A stretch of 64,000 nucleotides of DNA. Origin: MPNP01 sp965221445. GTDB taxonomy: Bacteria > Pseudomonadota > Alphaproteobacteria > Rhodobacterales > Rhodobacteraceae. Location: the NCBI GenBank assembly GCA_965221445.1, contig CBDCSF010000013.1:1984001-2048000 (forward strand). The letters run 5' to 3'. This document shows positions 51,747 to 61,047 of this stretch, piece after piece. The notes beneath the pieces are model-generated. The model ran no database searches, was not told the origin of the DNA, and saw nothing but the letters and a program-made list of their open reading frames with translations. The translations under genes were made by a program, and so were the position numbers. Numbering within the stretch: position 1 is the stretch's first letter; the number at the start of each line of letters is the position of its first letter.

Positions 51747-52233
51747 AGTCCTGTCCCTGTTTTGGGTGCTCGGGATTTATCAGGTTATCCAATACTTTAC
51801 GGAATCCCAGGACAGCTTCACTTCCTGCTACCCGATAGGCCATTCTGACACGGTTCATCTGTACTCTGGCAAGTTCATCGGCAAGCTCTTTGCCTGCTGG
51901 TGTAAGGTAAAGCAGTTTAGAACGTCTATCCTTTGGATTAGTGCGGGCCTCAACAAAAGAATCATCAATCAATCGTCTAAGAACGCGATTTAGTGATTGT
52001 TTGGAGATGGCTAATATTTTCAACAAATCGGAGACGTTGATATTATCCCTGTTCTGAATGAAATGCAAAGCTCTGTGATGGGCTCTTCCATAACCGTATT
52101 TGGTCAGGATTTCATCAGGATCAGAAGTGAATCCGCGATAGGCAAACATCATTGCTTCAATGCCCTTGGTTATTTCCTTGTCCGTGAGGTAGAGCAGTTT
52201 ATTTCCTCGGGAACGTTGGTCGCCGTTAGCCAT
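51739..52233 (-). CDS. petP: MarR-family regulator, PetP-like
   Basis: A 164-residue winged-helix regulator. The N-terminal dimer helix leads to YGYGRAHHRALHFIQ (the conserved histidine-rich helix), then the reader helices NVSDLLKILAISKQSLNRVLRRLIDDSFVEARTN in outline, and wing DRRSKLLYLTPAGKELAD. I prefer ATG 52233 (MANGDQRSRG); the frame is open to 52326 with no ribosome site there. It overlaps petR by eight bases. Expected to bind DNA as a dimer together with PetR control; ligand unknown. It diverges from ilvE. Confidence 0.78.
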   Translation of the reverse strand: MANGDQRSRGNKLLYLTDKEITKGIEAMMFAYRGFTSDPDEILTKYGYGRAHHRALHFIQNRDNINVSDLLKILAISKQSLNRVLRRLIDDSFVEARTNPKDRRSKLLYLTPAGKELADELARVQMNRVRMAYRVAGSEAVLGFRKVLDNLINPEHPKQGQDYG

Positions 52234-52391
52234 AATATAAAAAAGTAAGTATTGTTGACATAATTTAGGTAAACTATATTGACTTTTATCTAGGAATGTA
52301 AATACATAGTCGTTCTGGAAAGGCAAGAATCCAAGTAAGAAAGTGCTGATTTGTCGTTAACAATTAAAAGAGTTTTCAAAAGAGGGAAGTG

Positions 52392-53288
52392 ATGTCCACA
52401 GATTCAGATGCACCAGGTTATGGAAACAAGGATGGTTATATCTGGTTTAATGGGGAATTTGTACCCTGGCGGTCAGCCAATATCCACATTTTAACCCATG
52501 CCATGCATTACGGTTCATCAGTGTTTGAAGGTGAACGGGCCTATGGAGGGAAGATCTTTGCCAATAGGAAACACACACTCAGATTGATAGAATCTGCACG
52601 ACAACTGGACATAGATATACTTTACACTCCCGAGGAAATCGAAAAGGCCAAGGACGATGTCATGAAACTCAATGGACTGTCTGATGCTTATGTTCGGCCG
52701 GTAGCTTGGCGGGGGGTAGGTGAGGATATGGGGGTAGCATCCCAAAAAAATCCCTGCAATTTGGCCATAGCCACTTGGGAATGGGGCCGGTATTATGGTA
52801 GTGATGATGATCCAAATGAAATCAAGGGGATTAAACTGGATATTTCCGAATGGCAACGACCAAGTGAAAAAACGATTCCCAGCCATGCCAAGGCCTCAGG
52901 TCTGTACATGATCTGTACCGTTTCCAAACACAGAGCACAACAGAGAGGGTTTTCTGATGCCCTCATGTTTGACTATCGGGGTTATGTTGCAGAGGCAACA
53001 GGAGCAAATATCTTTTTTGTAAAGAATGGTGAGGTTCATACTCCATTACCTGATTGCTTTTTAAATGGTATCACTCGCCAAACAGTTTTGGAATTGTTAA
53101 AAAAAAGAAATATCAAGGTTCATGTACGGCATATAATGCCCTCTGAAATGGAAGAATTTGAACAATGCTGGTTAACTGGTACAGCAGCTGAAGTTGAACC
53201 GGTTGGACAAATAGGGGATTACAATTTCGAGGTTGGTGAGTTGGCTAAATTGATGGTCGCAGATTACAGCAAGTTGGTAAGGTCCTGA
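52392..53288 (+). CDS. ilvE: Branched-chain amino acid aminotransferase
   Basis: Fold-type IV PLP aminotransferase of about 298 residues performing the last step in leucine, isoleucine and valine synthesis. GYIWFNGEFVPWRSANIHILTHAMHYGSSVFEGERAY, in outline, is the normal N-terminus; later PSEKTIPSHAKASGLYM carries the PLP lysine (K in HAKASG) and GTAAEVEPVGQIG is typical. ATG 52392 follows AGAGGGAAGTG; GTG 52389 is also in frame. It is transcribed divergently from the petP-like gene. Confidence 0.93.
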   Translation: MSTDSDAPGYGNKDGYIWFNGEFVPWRSANIHILTHAMHYGSSVFEGERAYGGKIFANRKHTLRLIESARQLDIDILYTPEEIEKAKDDVMKLNGLSDAYVRPVAWRGVGEDMGVASQKNPCNLAIATWEWGRYYGSDDDPNEIKGIKLDISEWQRPSEKTIPSHAKASGLYMICTVSKHRAQQRGFSDALMFDYRGYVAEATGANIFFVKNGEVHTPLPDCFLNGITRQTVLELLKKRNIKVHVRHIMPSEMEEFEQCWLTGTAAEVEPVGQIGDYNFEVGELAKLMVADYSKLVRS

Positions 53289-53362
53289 TAATTGAGTAAG
53301 GATTCCAGGCTAACCCGGTTAAATCACAACGTATTGAGTAAATATAGGCGAGTAATAATTCT

Positions 53363-55030
53363 ATGAACCATGGCTTTTATTCTACCACTCAAGTAGCAGC
53401 AGTAAGGGAACATTTTTCTGATACAACCGATCTAAACAAAGTTGATAAGCTCGGTTTGATTCCACTCCATTGGTTTGCAATCTGCAATTTATCCCCGGCT
53501 GTCCTAAAATCATTGATTGAACTCGGGGCCGATGTTCACCAACAATCAAGGCAAGGGTTAACTCCCCTGCATGGAGCTGCTGCATACAACTCAAATCCAG
53601 AAGTCATTGGTACTCTTATTGAAGCCAAGGCTCCTGTAAATGCCACCTCCGCTAGTGGCCTCACACCTCTGCATGGAGCTGCTGCTTACAATCCAAATCC
53701 TGAAATACTTGAAGAATTGTTCAAAGCAGGTGCCTCGGTTGATAAAAAAACGCCATCAGAAAAAACTCCCCTTCATGCCGCAGCTGCCAATAGTTCCAAC
53801 CCTAAGATCGTTCATATTCTGCTGAGTAAAGGTGCAAAGGTCGACTGTGAAGATGAAAAGGGAAATACACCCCTTCATCTTGCTGCCTCAGCCAATGATA
53901 AATTCGAAATCACCAAAGCTCTGCTTGAAGTTGAAGCAGAGGTTAATGCCCTGAATTCTGAGGGTCTGACCCCCCTTCATCTTGCTGCCAGAGATAATTC
54001 CAACCCGGAGGTTATAAAGACTCTCATTTCCTTTGGAGCGAAAACAGGGATACCCGACAGAAACGGAAATTTACCGTATGATTTGGCCAAGGCATCAAAT
54101 GCCAATATCACTAGTGCCAGGATTTTCAAAAAACTGCGTACTCTACATCTCAAAAATTGGGGAACAAAAGATTTTTTTCAGGAGGCTGAGGCCGAGGATG
54201 TAGAAAGATGTATACGCCAGGGTGCTAAGGTATCAGACCAAATATTTCCCAACGGATTAACACCTCTGCATTGGGCAGTTAGATGTACCAAGCATAAGGA
54301 GGTTATCGAAATCCTGCTAAAGAATGGTGCCGAATTAAATGTTGAGGAAAGAACGGGATTGACACCCTTGCACTGGGCAGTTCAAAATCCACATAACCCC
54401 GTGGAAATAATTGATCTACTAGTTCAAAATGGAGGTGATATCCATGTTCGAACAAAAACAACCAAAGCCACTCTAATCGAAACAACCATACGTAATGCTT
54501 CCAGGAGCGAAGTATTAAAATTTCTGATTGATTTGGGTATTTCAGTCGACAATGATGTTGCGGCGGGTATTCCATTAATCCACAGGGCAGTTACCAATAC
54601 TCATTGCCCATTGGAATTATTCGAAATCCTCGCTGCTCATGGAGTTGATCCCAAGGTATTTGACCGCTTGAACAACACTACGCTACATGCCTCACTGAAG
54701 TCAAATAAACTTAATCTGAAACTAATTCGAAAGCTGATATCAGTTGGAGTTGACCCAAACGTACAGAACACGTTGGGTAACACTCCCATGCACAGAATCG
54801 TGCGAATGAATTCAAACTATCCAGCTATAGAATTTTTAATCAACTCCGGTGCTGACCCCTACTTGCCCAATCACAAAGGCAAATCACCATATGATCTGGC
54901 TTCCGAGCCTCTGAAAAAACACATTGGAAGAGTAGTTCAAAGAAATATCGAATTGGAACAGGCAGAGGTTGAAGCCGAATCCCAACCCACTGTTGACCTA
55001 GCCAAAACTTCTACACCAGAAACAGACTAA
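53363..55030 (+). CDS. Ankyrin-repeat protein
   Basis: A 555-residue, soluble protein made of ankyrin repeats in two blocks (about residues 25-245 and 300-535) around a less regular linker. Repeat cores read GLTPLHGAAAYN, KTPLHAAAANSS, NTPLHLAASAND, GLTPLHLAARDN and GLTPLHWAVQN. The period in the first block is 34 residues, one more than the canonical 33, and each unit has an N-x-N-P-E-I/V element in the loop. No signal peptide or membrane segment is visible. Ankyrin proteins bind other proteins; no partner is seen. The gene sits between ilvE and a dehydratase gene and is co-directional, with a 74-base gap from ilvE. The function is unknown. Confidence 0.92.
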   Translation: MNHGFYSTTQVAAVREHFSDTTDLNKVDKLGLIPLHWFAICNLSPAVLKSLIELGADVHQQSRQGLTPLHGAAAYNSNPEVIGTLIEAKAPVNATSASGLTPLHGAAAYNPNPEILEELFKAGASVDKKTPSEKTPLHAAAANSSNPKIVHILLSKGAKVDCEDEKGNTPLHLAASANDKFEITKALLEVEAEVNALNSEGLTPLHLAARDNSNPEVIKTLISFGAKTGIPDRNGNLPYDLAKASNANITSARIFKKLRTLHLKNWGTKDFFQEAEAEDVERCIRQGAKVSDQIFPNGLTPLHWAVRCTKHKEVIEILLKNGAELNVEERTGLTPLHWAVQNPHNPVEIIDLLVQNGGDIHVRTKTTKATLIETTIRNASRSEVLKFLIDLGISVDNDVAAGIPLIHRAVTNTHCPLELFEILAAHGVDPKVFDRLNNTTLHASLKSNKLNLKLIRKLISVGVDPNVQNTLGNTPMHRIVRMNSNYPAIEFLINSGADPYLPNHKGKSPYDLASEPLKKHIGRVVQRNIELEQAEVEAESQPTVDLAKTSTPETD

Positions 55031-55062
55031 AGGCGAATCAGTCTCACCTTAAGGACAATCAA

Positions 55063-56034
55063 ATGTTATTCAAGGAAGCGGAACTGGTTGCAACTGCAGA
55101 ATTGCTATATCAATCAATGGCACCAACCCCCCAAATCCCATGGCCACTATTGCAAAAGGAAACAGGAGTTGAGGTTTGGGTTAAGCATGAGAATCATACT
55201 CCTATTGGAGCCTTTAAGGTACGTGGCGGTATAACCTTTATTGATTGGTTACGTAAAGCCGAACCAGACATTGAAGGAGTTGTTTCTGCTACCAGAGGCA
55301 ATCATGGACAAAGCATTGCTCGGGCCGCCAAACCTCACCAAATGGTTTGTCGAATTGTGGTACCCCATGGCAATTCAGGTGAAAAAAACCAGGCTATGAA
55401 TGGTTTTGGGGCTGAGTTGATTGAATACGGGAATGATTTCGATACTGCCAAAGAAGAGGCCATACGAATATCCAACAGCGAAGGATTATATTTCGTGCCG
55501 TCATACCACAAAGAGATCGTCAGGGGTGTTGCCACTTACGCACTTGAACTATTCACGAGTAATCCTGACCTCCACACTGTCTATGTTCCCATTGGCTGTG
55601 GTTCAGGGATTTGTGGGGTAATTTCAGTACGTGATGCCCTGGGATTGAAAACAAATGTTGTTGGTGTGGTTTCCGAAAATGCCCAGACAGCAAAAATTTC
55701 CCTGGAGGCTGACAAGCTTGTCGAAACCAACTCGGCAAATACCTTTGCCGATGGAATTGCAGTACGGGTTCCTGTTAAGGAGGCTTTTGAAATTTATTCC
55801 AAGGGTGTGGATAGAATTGTAGCAGTTTCAGAAGAAGACATTCTAGAGGCAATGCATACCCTTTTCAGGACAACACATAATGTTGCAGAAGGTGCCGGGG
55901 CAGCACCATTAGCTGCCTTGAACAAGGAAAAGAGCATGATGAAGGGAAAGACTGTTGGTATTGTTCTCTCTGGTGGGAATATTGATCTGGACAAGTTCAG
56001 AACCGTACTACATGGCAAGGTTCCAATTTTTTGA
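55063..56034 (+). CDS. Threonine/serine dehydratase-like PLP enzyme
   Basis: A fold-type II PLP enzyme of 323 residues. Its PLP lysine lies in IGAFKVRGG (K near residue 52), and the phosphate-binding glycine loop is IGCGSGICG. ATRGNHGQS matches the threonine dehydratase asparagine loop. No C-terminal ACT regulatory domain is present, so it is a catabolic or otherwise unregulated ammonia-lyase, or a serine racemase-like relative. The starting ATG follows the ankyrin gene by 32 bases and a possible shared transcript. Its 3' end is part of a short direct repeat. Confidence 0.85.
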   Translation: MLFKEAELVATAELLYQSMAPTPQIPWPLLQKETGVEVWVKHENHTPIGAFKVRGGITFIDWLRKAEPDIEGVVSATRGNHGQSIARAAKPHQMVCRIVVPHGNSGEKNQAMNGFGAELIEYGNDFDTAKEEAIRISNSEGLYFVPSYHKEIVRGVATYALELFTSNPDLHTVYVPIGCGSGICGVISVRDALGLKTNVVGVVSENAQTAKISLEADKLVETNSANTFADGIAVRVPVKEAFEIYSKGVDRIVAVSEEDILEAMHTLFRTTHNVAEGAGAAPLAALNKEKSMMKGKTVGIVLSGGNIDLDKFRTVLHGKVPIF

Positions 56035-56112
56035 CCAATGTGGATTTCAAAACTTACTAATCTTTTTTATGATGGCTTAAATTACTTTTTTGATTCAATT
56101 TTTTGACCAATG
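56024..56112 (+). repeat. Pair of 17-base direct repeats at the end of the dehydratase gene
   Basis: CAATTTTTTGACCAATG occurs at 56024-56040, where it includes the TGA stop codon of the dehydratase gene, and again at 56096-56112, a 72-base spacing. The rest of the spacer is not repeated. It may mark a small duplication or a pair of binding sites. Confidence 0.75.
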
Positions 56113-56243
56113 CACTTAAGTTGGGGTAGAAAATAATTTTAGAATCCTTAATAAAAAGTCAGGATTGTATCCTGATAAAGGAGAATGATAGTTATATGAT
56201 GGATTTTAAATGAATCCTGTTGGTTATTAAGGAGGTTTAAACT

Positions 56244-56663
56244 CTGACCCAAGAGAAAAGAGCGGATTTTAATAAATCCATCCTAACGGCCCCTTCCCAA
56301 AATTCTACACCCCTACCTAGTTCAGAAAGTCTGCTTGAACTGATTTTGAAAGTTCTTGATGATAATTTAGCCATGGAGATTGTTGAGATTGATCTCCGGG
56401 GCAAATCGACCATCGCAGATTTTATGGTTATTGCATCAGGCAGGTCCAAGAGGCAAGTGATATCACTTTCAGAAAAGTTGATTGAGGTTCTGAAATCGGA
56501 ATTCAAGATCCAGACTACGATTGAAGGTAAGGATGGGGGCGACTGGGTGTTGATAGATGCGGGCGATATAATTATTCATTTATTTCGACCGGAGGTACGA
56601 AATTTCTACCAGATAGAGAAGTTATGGTTACCGACAGAAACCCATGTCAGGGAAAATGAATGA
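56244..56663 (+). CDS. rsfS: Ribosomal silencing factor RsfS (probable CTG start)
   Basis: A protein of about 139 residues that binds L14 and blocks 50S-30S joining. The family core begins LELILKVLDDNLAMEIVEIDLRGK, in outline, then ADFMVIASGRSKRQV and KDGGDWVLIDAGDIIIHLF, which is diagnostic. There is no good ATG: the first usual codon in frame is TTG 56346, inside the core. CTG 56244 lies eight bases after AAGGAGG (56229-56235), the strongest ribosome site nearby, and restores the full N-terminus. Its stop overlaps the ATG of rlmH (ATGA), as in most alphaproteobacteria. Confidence 0.9.
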   Translation: MTQEKRADFNKSILTAPSQNSTPLPSSESLLELILKVLDDNLAMEIVEIDLRGKSTIADFMVIASGRSKRQVISLSEKLIEVLKSEFKIQTTIEGKDGGDWVLIDAGDIIIHLFRPEVRNFYQIEKLWLPTETHVRENE

Positions 56664-57109
56664 ACATTACCATTTTGGCTGTCAATAAGTTGCGGTCAGG
56701 CCCTGAACTGGAATTAACAGAACACTACCTCAACAGATATGGAAAGTTAAGCCAAGCCCTGGGCCTTGGAAACTTGGAGGTTCTCGAAATTGATCCAGAA
56801 AAAGCCGGTGGAAAAAAGCGTACCCTGAAATGTCTCCATGATCGTGTTTGTTTACTTGATGAAAGAGGAAAACAATTAACAAGCAGAGAATTTGCTCTCA
56901 GGATTGCCTATTGGCGAGATGAAAATGTTGGTAATCTGACATTTGCTATCGGAGGTGATCAAGGTAAAACTCAGCTACCGGAATTTGATCCTTATTTCAC
57001 TCTTTCTTTAGGTCCGATGGTATTTCCTCATAGGCTGGTACGGGTTATGTTGGCAGAACAACTTTATCGAGCGGCATCAATACTATCAGGCTTGCCGTAT
57101 CACAAATAA
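56660..57109 (+). CDS. rlmH: 23S rRNA (pseudouridine1915-N3)-methyltransferase RlmH
   Basis: A SPOUT-fold methyltransferase of 149 residues acting on helix 69 of the assembled 70S ribosome. Features: ILAVNKLRSGPELELTEHY at the N-terminus, LLDERGKQLTSREFA, FAIGGDQG and the C-terminal SLGPMVFPHRLVRVMLAEQLYRA with SGLPYHK at the very end (the knot and the tRNA/rRNA binding tail). Coupled to rsfS by a four-base overlap. Confidence 0.96.
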   Translation: MNITILAVNKLRSGPELELTEHYLNRYGKLSQALGLGNLEVLEIDPEKAGGKKRTLKCLHDRVCLLDERGKQLTSREFALRIAYWRDENVGNLTFAIGGDQGKTQLPEFDPYFTLSLGPMVFPHRLVRVMLAEQLYRAASILSGLPYHK

Positions 57110-57448
57110 TTAGCAAAGATATATTGCCAGAAAGTTTTCAACAATTGCGTTGACGATTTTGTTGGGTGTGACTATATTTTCACTGATTGCCACACCTCAT
57201 CGTAATTGCAGGGTTCACGGACATCTTGGAGCTATACTTGAATTACTAAATGGTGTCTGTCAAATTATACAAGGCCAATTGGCAGCATTGTCAAAGTGGA
57301 TCACAATTGTTGCTAGTGTTTAGGCCCATACAAAAATATTCCATTATAACGACTTTGAACCAAGTCCAGATCGATATTTTCTGTTAACAAAAAAGGAACT
57401 ATCTGAATGAATCGATCCACTAGATAACACTTCCAAGGGTTAAAAAAT
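57110..57448. other. Intergenic region between rlmH and gpmI
   Basis: A stretch of 339 bases with no clear gene. One frame (TTG 57150 to TAG 57321-57323) would give a 57-residue peptide with a hydrophobic start (MTILLGVTIFSLIA), but there is no ribosome site or family resemblance. The promoter of gpmI should lie here. Confidence 0.4.
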
Positions 57449-58969
57449 ATGAAAAAGCAGGTGGCATTGTGTATCCTTGACGGTTGGGGTTTACGACGTG
57501 AAGTTGATGGAAATGCCGTTGCCCTCGCCAATACACCCAACTTTGACCATTTAATGGCAACATGTCCCAATTCGACACTTGTTACCCACGGTGAAGCAGT
57601 TGGATTACCTCCCGGGAGTATTGGCAATTCCGAAGTCGGGCACCTTCATATTGGAGCTGGACGAGTTATACTAATGGAAGTTCAAAGGATTAATCAGGCC
57701 ATCAGGTCGGGGGAGTTTGGTAGAATGGAGCCTTTGGTAAATTTGGCCAAGGCAACCAAGAAAACGGGTAATTCGATCCATGTCATCGGAATTGTATCCG
57801 ATGTTGGTGTCCATGGGTTGGCAAGTCATCTGATTTCCACCATTAAAGCACTTACCGATTATGGAGCCAAGATCAAGGTTCATGCCATTACAGACGGTAG
57901 GGATGCTGCACCAGTCAATGCCAGGAAAGACATCAAGCGACTGGTTGAGGGTATTGATGGTATAGCCGAACTATGTACCATTTCCGGCAGATATTTTGCC
58001 ATGGACCGGGATAATCGATGGGAACGTGTCAAAAAAGCCTGGGATACCATATTGCTTGGAGAGGGGTTGCAGGCAGCCTCAGGGTACGATTGTGTAGAGG
58101 AATCGATAGCCAGGGGAGAAACTGATGAATTCATCCTTCCAACCAGCATAGGAGAATACAAAGGTATGGATTCAGGCGATGGAATATTTTTTGTCAACTA
58201 TCGCTCTGACCGTATGCGTCAATTATCAGCATCCTTAGCCGATCCGGAATTCAAGGAATTTGAGGTGGCAGATAGACCCACCATGTCCACGGTCGTTTCC
58301 ATGGCAAATTATTTTACCCCACGAAGGGATTGGATTGTACCACTTTTCGGGAAAACCAAGATTGTCAACACTTTGGGAGAATGGGTAGCTCAACATGGGT
58401 TGACACAGATGAGAATTGCGGAAACCGAAAAGTTCCCCCATGTAACCTTCTTTTTAAATGGGGGAAAGGAGGCCAAGGAGGAAGGAGAAGACCGGTTGAT
58501 GCCCAGCAGCCAACGAGTGGCTACCTATGATTTGGCTCCAGAAATGTCAGTTAAGGAAGTCTATAAGGGTTTTGTTGAAGCAGTAAGAAAGGGATATAAC
58601 CTGATCGTTGTAAATATTGCCAATCCAGACATGGTTGGACATACTGGAAGTTTGCCTGCTGCCATCAAGGCCTGTGAAGCAACAGATCAGGCTTTGGGCA
58701 AAATTGTAAATGCCATATCGGCTGCCGGGGGTGATTTGATTGTTACTGCTGATCATGGGAATTGTGAAATGATGATTGATAAGGATACAGGAGGAGCACA
58801 CACGGCCCATACAACCAATCCTGTGCCGGTAATATTGCTGACCGGAAATGACATGATAAAATTACATGATGGGGGGAGTTTGATTGATCTGGCGCCCACC
58901 TTGCTTGATTTACTGGGCTTGGCTAAACCGAAGCAAATGACAGGAAAGACATTGATTTATGGAAATTAG
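57449..58969 (+). CDS. gpmI: 2,3-bisphosphoglycerate-independent phosphoglycerate mutase
   Basis: Mn-dependent glycolytic enzyme of 506 residues (alkaline phosphatase superfamily) converting 3- to 2-phosphoglycerate. The N-terminal metal site is CILDGWG, the catalytic serine lies in GSIGNSEVGHLHIGAG, and TDGRDAAPVNARK, NPDMVGHTG and TADHGNCEMM carry further ligands. VGLPPGSIGNS is intact. It starts at ATG 57449 behind CAAGGG. Downstream is ctpA, without the envC-like gene usual between them. Confidence 0.95.
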   Translation: MKKQVALCILDGWGLRREVDGNAVALANTPNFDHLMATCPNSTLVTHGEAVGLPPGSIGNSEVGHLHIGAGRVILMEVQRINQAIRSGEFGRMEPLVNLAKATKKTGNSIHVIGIVSDVGVHGLASHLISTIKALTDYGAKIKVHAITDGRDAAPVNARKDIKRLVEGIDGIAELCTISGRYFAMDRDNRWERVKKAWDTILLGEGLQAASGYDCVEESIARGETDEFILPTSIGEYKGMDSGDGIFFVNYRSDRMRQLSASLADPEFKEFEVADRPTMSTVVSMANYFTPRRDWIVPLFGKTKIVNTLGEWVAQHGLTQMRIAETEKFPHVTFFLNGGKEAKEEGEDRLMPSSQRVATYDLAPEMSVKEVYKGFVEAVRKGYNLIVVNIANPDMVGHTGSLPAAIKACEATDQALGKIVNAISAAGGDLIVTADHGNCEMMIDKDTGGAHTAHTTNPVPVILLTGNDMIKLHDGGSLIDLAPTLLDLLGLAKPKQMTGKTLIYGN

Positions 58970-59102
58970 ACTGAATTTTTTCTTATATTACGGGTTTTTC
59001 AATAAATTATTTTTTAATTGAACCTGACGAAATGAAAGTTATATTTTTGGTGAACGGTTTGACTTGCGTTCTCCCGTAGATTCCCGAATAGCTAGGACCA
59101 TC

Positions 59103-60470
59103 ATGATTGATTTGAGATTATCCAGATTCCCTATTTTTGGCGGAATATTACTTGCCTTGATACCCCTCCAACCGGGGTGGGCACAGTCCGACGATGACGG
59201 ATTCAATATCTATGAAAATATAGGATTGATTTCCGAAACACTCAGCAGGATTAGCAATGGTTATGTAGAAGAAGTCGATAAGTCTGAATTGATACAAGCG
59301 GCCTTGGACGGTATGTTAAGCTCACTTGATCCTCATTCTGGTTATATCTCACCCGATGAAATGCTGGAAATGGAAGAGCAAACGTCGGGGGAATTTGGAG
59401 GATTGGGAATCCAGGTTACGACCGAAAACGGTTATGTTAAGGTTATTTCTCCTATAGATGATACACCCGCATTCGAAGCAGGTGTTCAGGCAGGTGATTA
59501 TATCATAGAGATTGATGGTGAAACTGTTTTCGAAATGGATCTACAGGATGCTGTGGACAAAATGCGAGGCCCTCCAGGAGAAGATATAACTATTACAATC
59601 CTGAGGGAGAATGTTGATACTCCATTTGAAGTTACAATTACCAGAGATATTATCCAGATTGATGCCGCTGAGGTTAGGCGAATTGGGGATGTTATAATTG
59701 CCAGGGTTAAAACCTTTAGTCGACAGGCTGTTCCGAATCTGGAAGAAGGATTCAAGGAAGTTGTTGCCGAGTATGGCGATATCAATGATTTTTCAGGTGT
59801 CGTAATTGATTTAAGAAACAATCCAGGAGGCTTACTTCAGAGTGCTGTAGGTGTTTCTGATCTTTTTCTTGAGGAGGGTGAGATTGTTTCCATCAGGAGA
59901 AGAGGAGACAGGACCAATACCTACGATGCTGAAGAATACTATAAGGGTGATATAGCCGAAGGTATCCCGATTATTATCCTTATCAATGATGGTTCTGCCT
60001 CTGCCTCGGAAATTGTTGCTGGAGCCTTACAGGATAATGAAAGGGCTGCCGTGATCGGAACACAAAGTTTTGGCAAGGGGTCTGTCCAAACAGTTATTGA
60101 TCTGGATAATGAGAAGGGAATCGATACCAATAAGCCACGTAAGTTTGGTGGCATAAGAATGACTACGGCAAAATATTATACTCCTTCTGGCAAATCAATT
60201 CAGGGTAACGGAATAACACCCGATATCGTACTCCAGAGGCATTTTGATGAAGTAGAACTAGATGAGGAAGAGGACGAAAGATATCTCTTTACCGAATCCA
60301 AGTATGGCAACAGCCTGGAAAATGACGGTATTCCTATAGATCAGGAGGAGCAAGAAGAATTGGCCAGAGTAAATGAAGCATTGGAGGAATTAAGAAATTC
60401 GGATAACCAACTCGGATATGCGATTGACCTTATCCATGGGTTCAAGGCTTTGGCTCCCGGAAATTTCTAG
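59103..60470 (+). CDS. ctpA: C-terminal processing protease (S41 family)
   Basis: Periplasmic carboxy-terminal protease of about 455 residues. ATG 59103 is behind AGGA and begins a Sec signal peptide (MIDLRLSRF, hydrophobic core, then GWAQS). A longer frame from 59064 would spoil that signal. Residues about 85-165 form a PDZ domain (GGLGIQV, AGDYIIEIDGE); the catalytic Ser-Lys dyad is in NDGSASASEIVAGALQD and FGKGSVQT. GVVIDLRNNPGGLL also matches. The acidic C-terminal tail (EVELDEEEDER) is typical. Lies between gpmI and rppH in an order common to the class. It degrades or processes periplasmic substrates, perhaps murein hydrolases. Confidence 0.94.
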   Translation: MIDLRLSRFPIFGGILLALIPLQPGWAQSDDDGFNIYENIGLISETLSRISNGYVEEVDKSELIQAALDGMLSSLDPHSGYISPDEMLEMEEQTSGEFGGLGIQVTTENGYVKVISPIDDTPAFEAGVQAGDYIIEIDGETVFEMDLQDAVDKMRGPPGEDITITILRENVDTPFEVTITRDIIQIDAAEVRRIGDVIIARVKTFSRQAVPNLEEGFKEVVAEYGDINDFSGVVIDLRNNPGGLLQSAVGVSDLFLEEGEIVSIRRRGDRTNTYDAEEYYKGDIAEGIPIIILINDGSASASEIVAGALQDNERAAVIGTQSFGKGSVQTVIDLDNEKGIDTNKPRKFGGIRMTTAKYYTPSGKSIQGNGITPDIVLQRHFDEVELDEEEDERYLFTESKYGNSLENDGIPIDQEEQEELARVNEALEELRNSDNQLGYAIDLIHGFKALAPGNF

Positions 60471-60511
60471 CTCTAAATCTATTCTATCTTTCCCGTAATC
60501 CGGAGGTTTTT

Positions 60512-60994
60512 TTGTATCTTCATGAAATTGTAGATATGCCTTATAGGCCGTGTGTCGGTATCATGCTGATCAATTACGACGACCTGATTTTTGCTGGTCA
60601 GCGACTTGATGGAAAAACAGATGCCTGGCAAATGCCTCAGGGTGGAATAGACGAGGGAGAAACACCCCATACTGCGGCTCTACGGGAATTGGAAGAAGAG
60701 ACGGGTATACCGTCTGATCTGGTTAATTTGCTGGATGAATCTGAGGGCAAATACATTTATGATTTACCTGTAGAAATGATTACAAAATTATGGGGTGGTA
60801 AATATCGAGGTCAGGAACAACAATGGTTTCTATTCAGATATTTGGGAGATGACAGTCAAATTAACATCAATACTCCCAATCCTGAGTTTTCGAATTGGCG
60901 CTGGATGACTATGAAACAGTTGGAGGCAAAAATAGTTTATTTCAAAAGAACGGTTTACCGCCAGGTTTTCGAAGAGTTCAGGGAATACTTTTGA
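60512..60994 (+). CDS. rppH: RNA pyrophosphohydrolase (Nudix)
   Basis: Removes pyrophosphate from the 5' end of mRNA, starting decay. At 151-160 residues it fits. The RppH-specific start YRPCVGIMLIN is followed by QMPQGGIDEGE and the Nudix box through AALRELEEETGI; the WQMPQGG and later QEQQWFLFRY segments separate RppH from other Nudix enzymes. TTG 60512 lies six bases after GGAGG, so it is likely the start; ATG 60536 (MPYRPC) is the alternative. Usual downstream neighbour of ctpA. Confidence 0.94.
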   Translation: MYLHEIVDMPYRPCVGIMLINYDDLIFAGQRLDGKTDAWQMPQGGIDEGETPHTAALRELEEETGIPSDLVNLLDESEGKYIYDLPVEMITKLWGGKYRGQEQQWFLFRYLGDDSQININTPNPEFSNWRWMTMKQLEAKIVYFKRTVYRQVFEEFREYF

Positions 60995-61047
60995 AGGTAT
61001 TAACCTTAAAAACCGAAGACATATTTTTTCAAAATTGACTTACAAAA

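Noticed and set aside
57150..57323. Possible 57-residue hydrophobic peptide between rlmH and gpmI
   Set aside because: TTG start without ribosome site, no recognisable family; likely chance.
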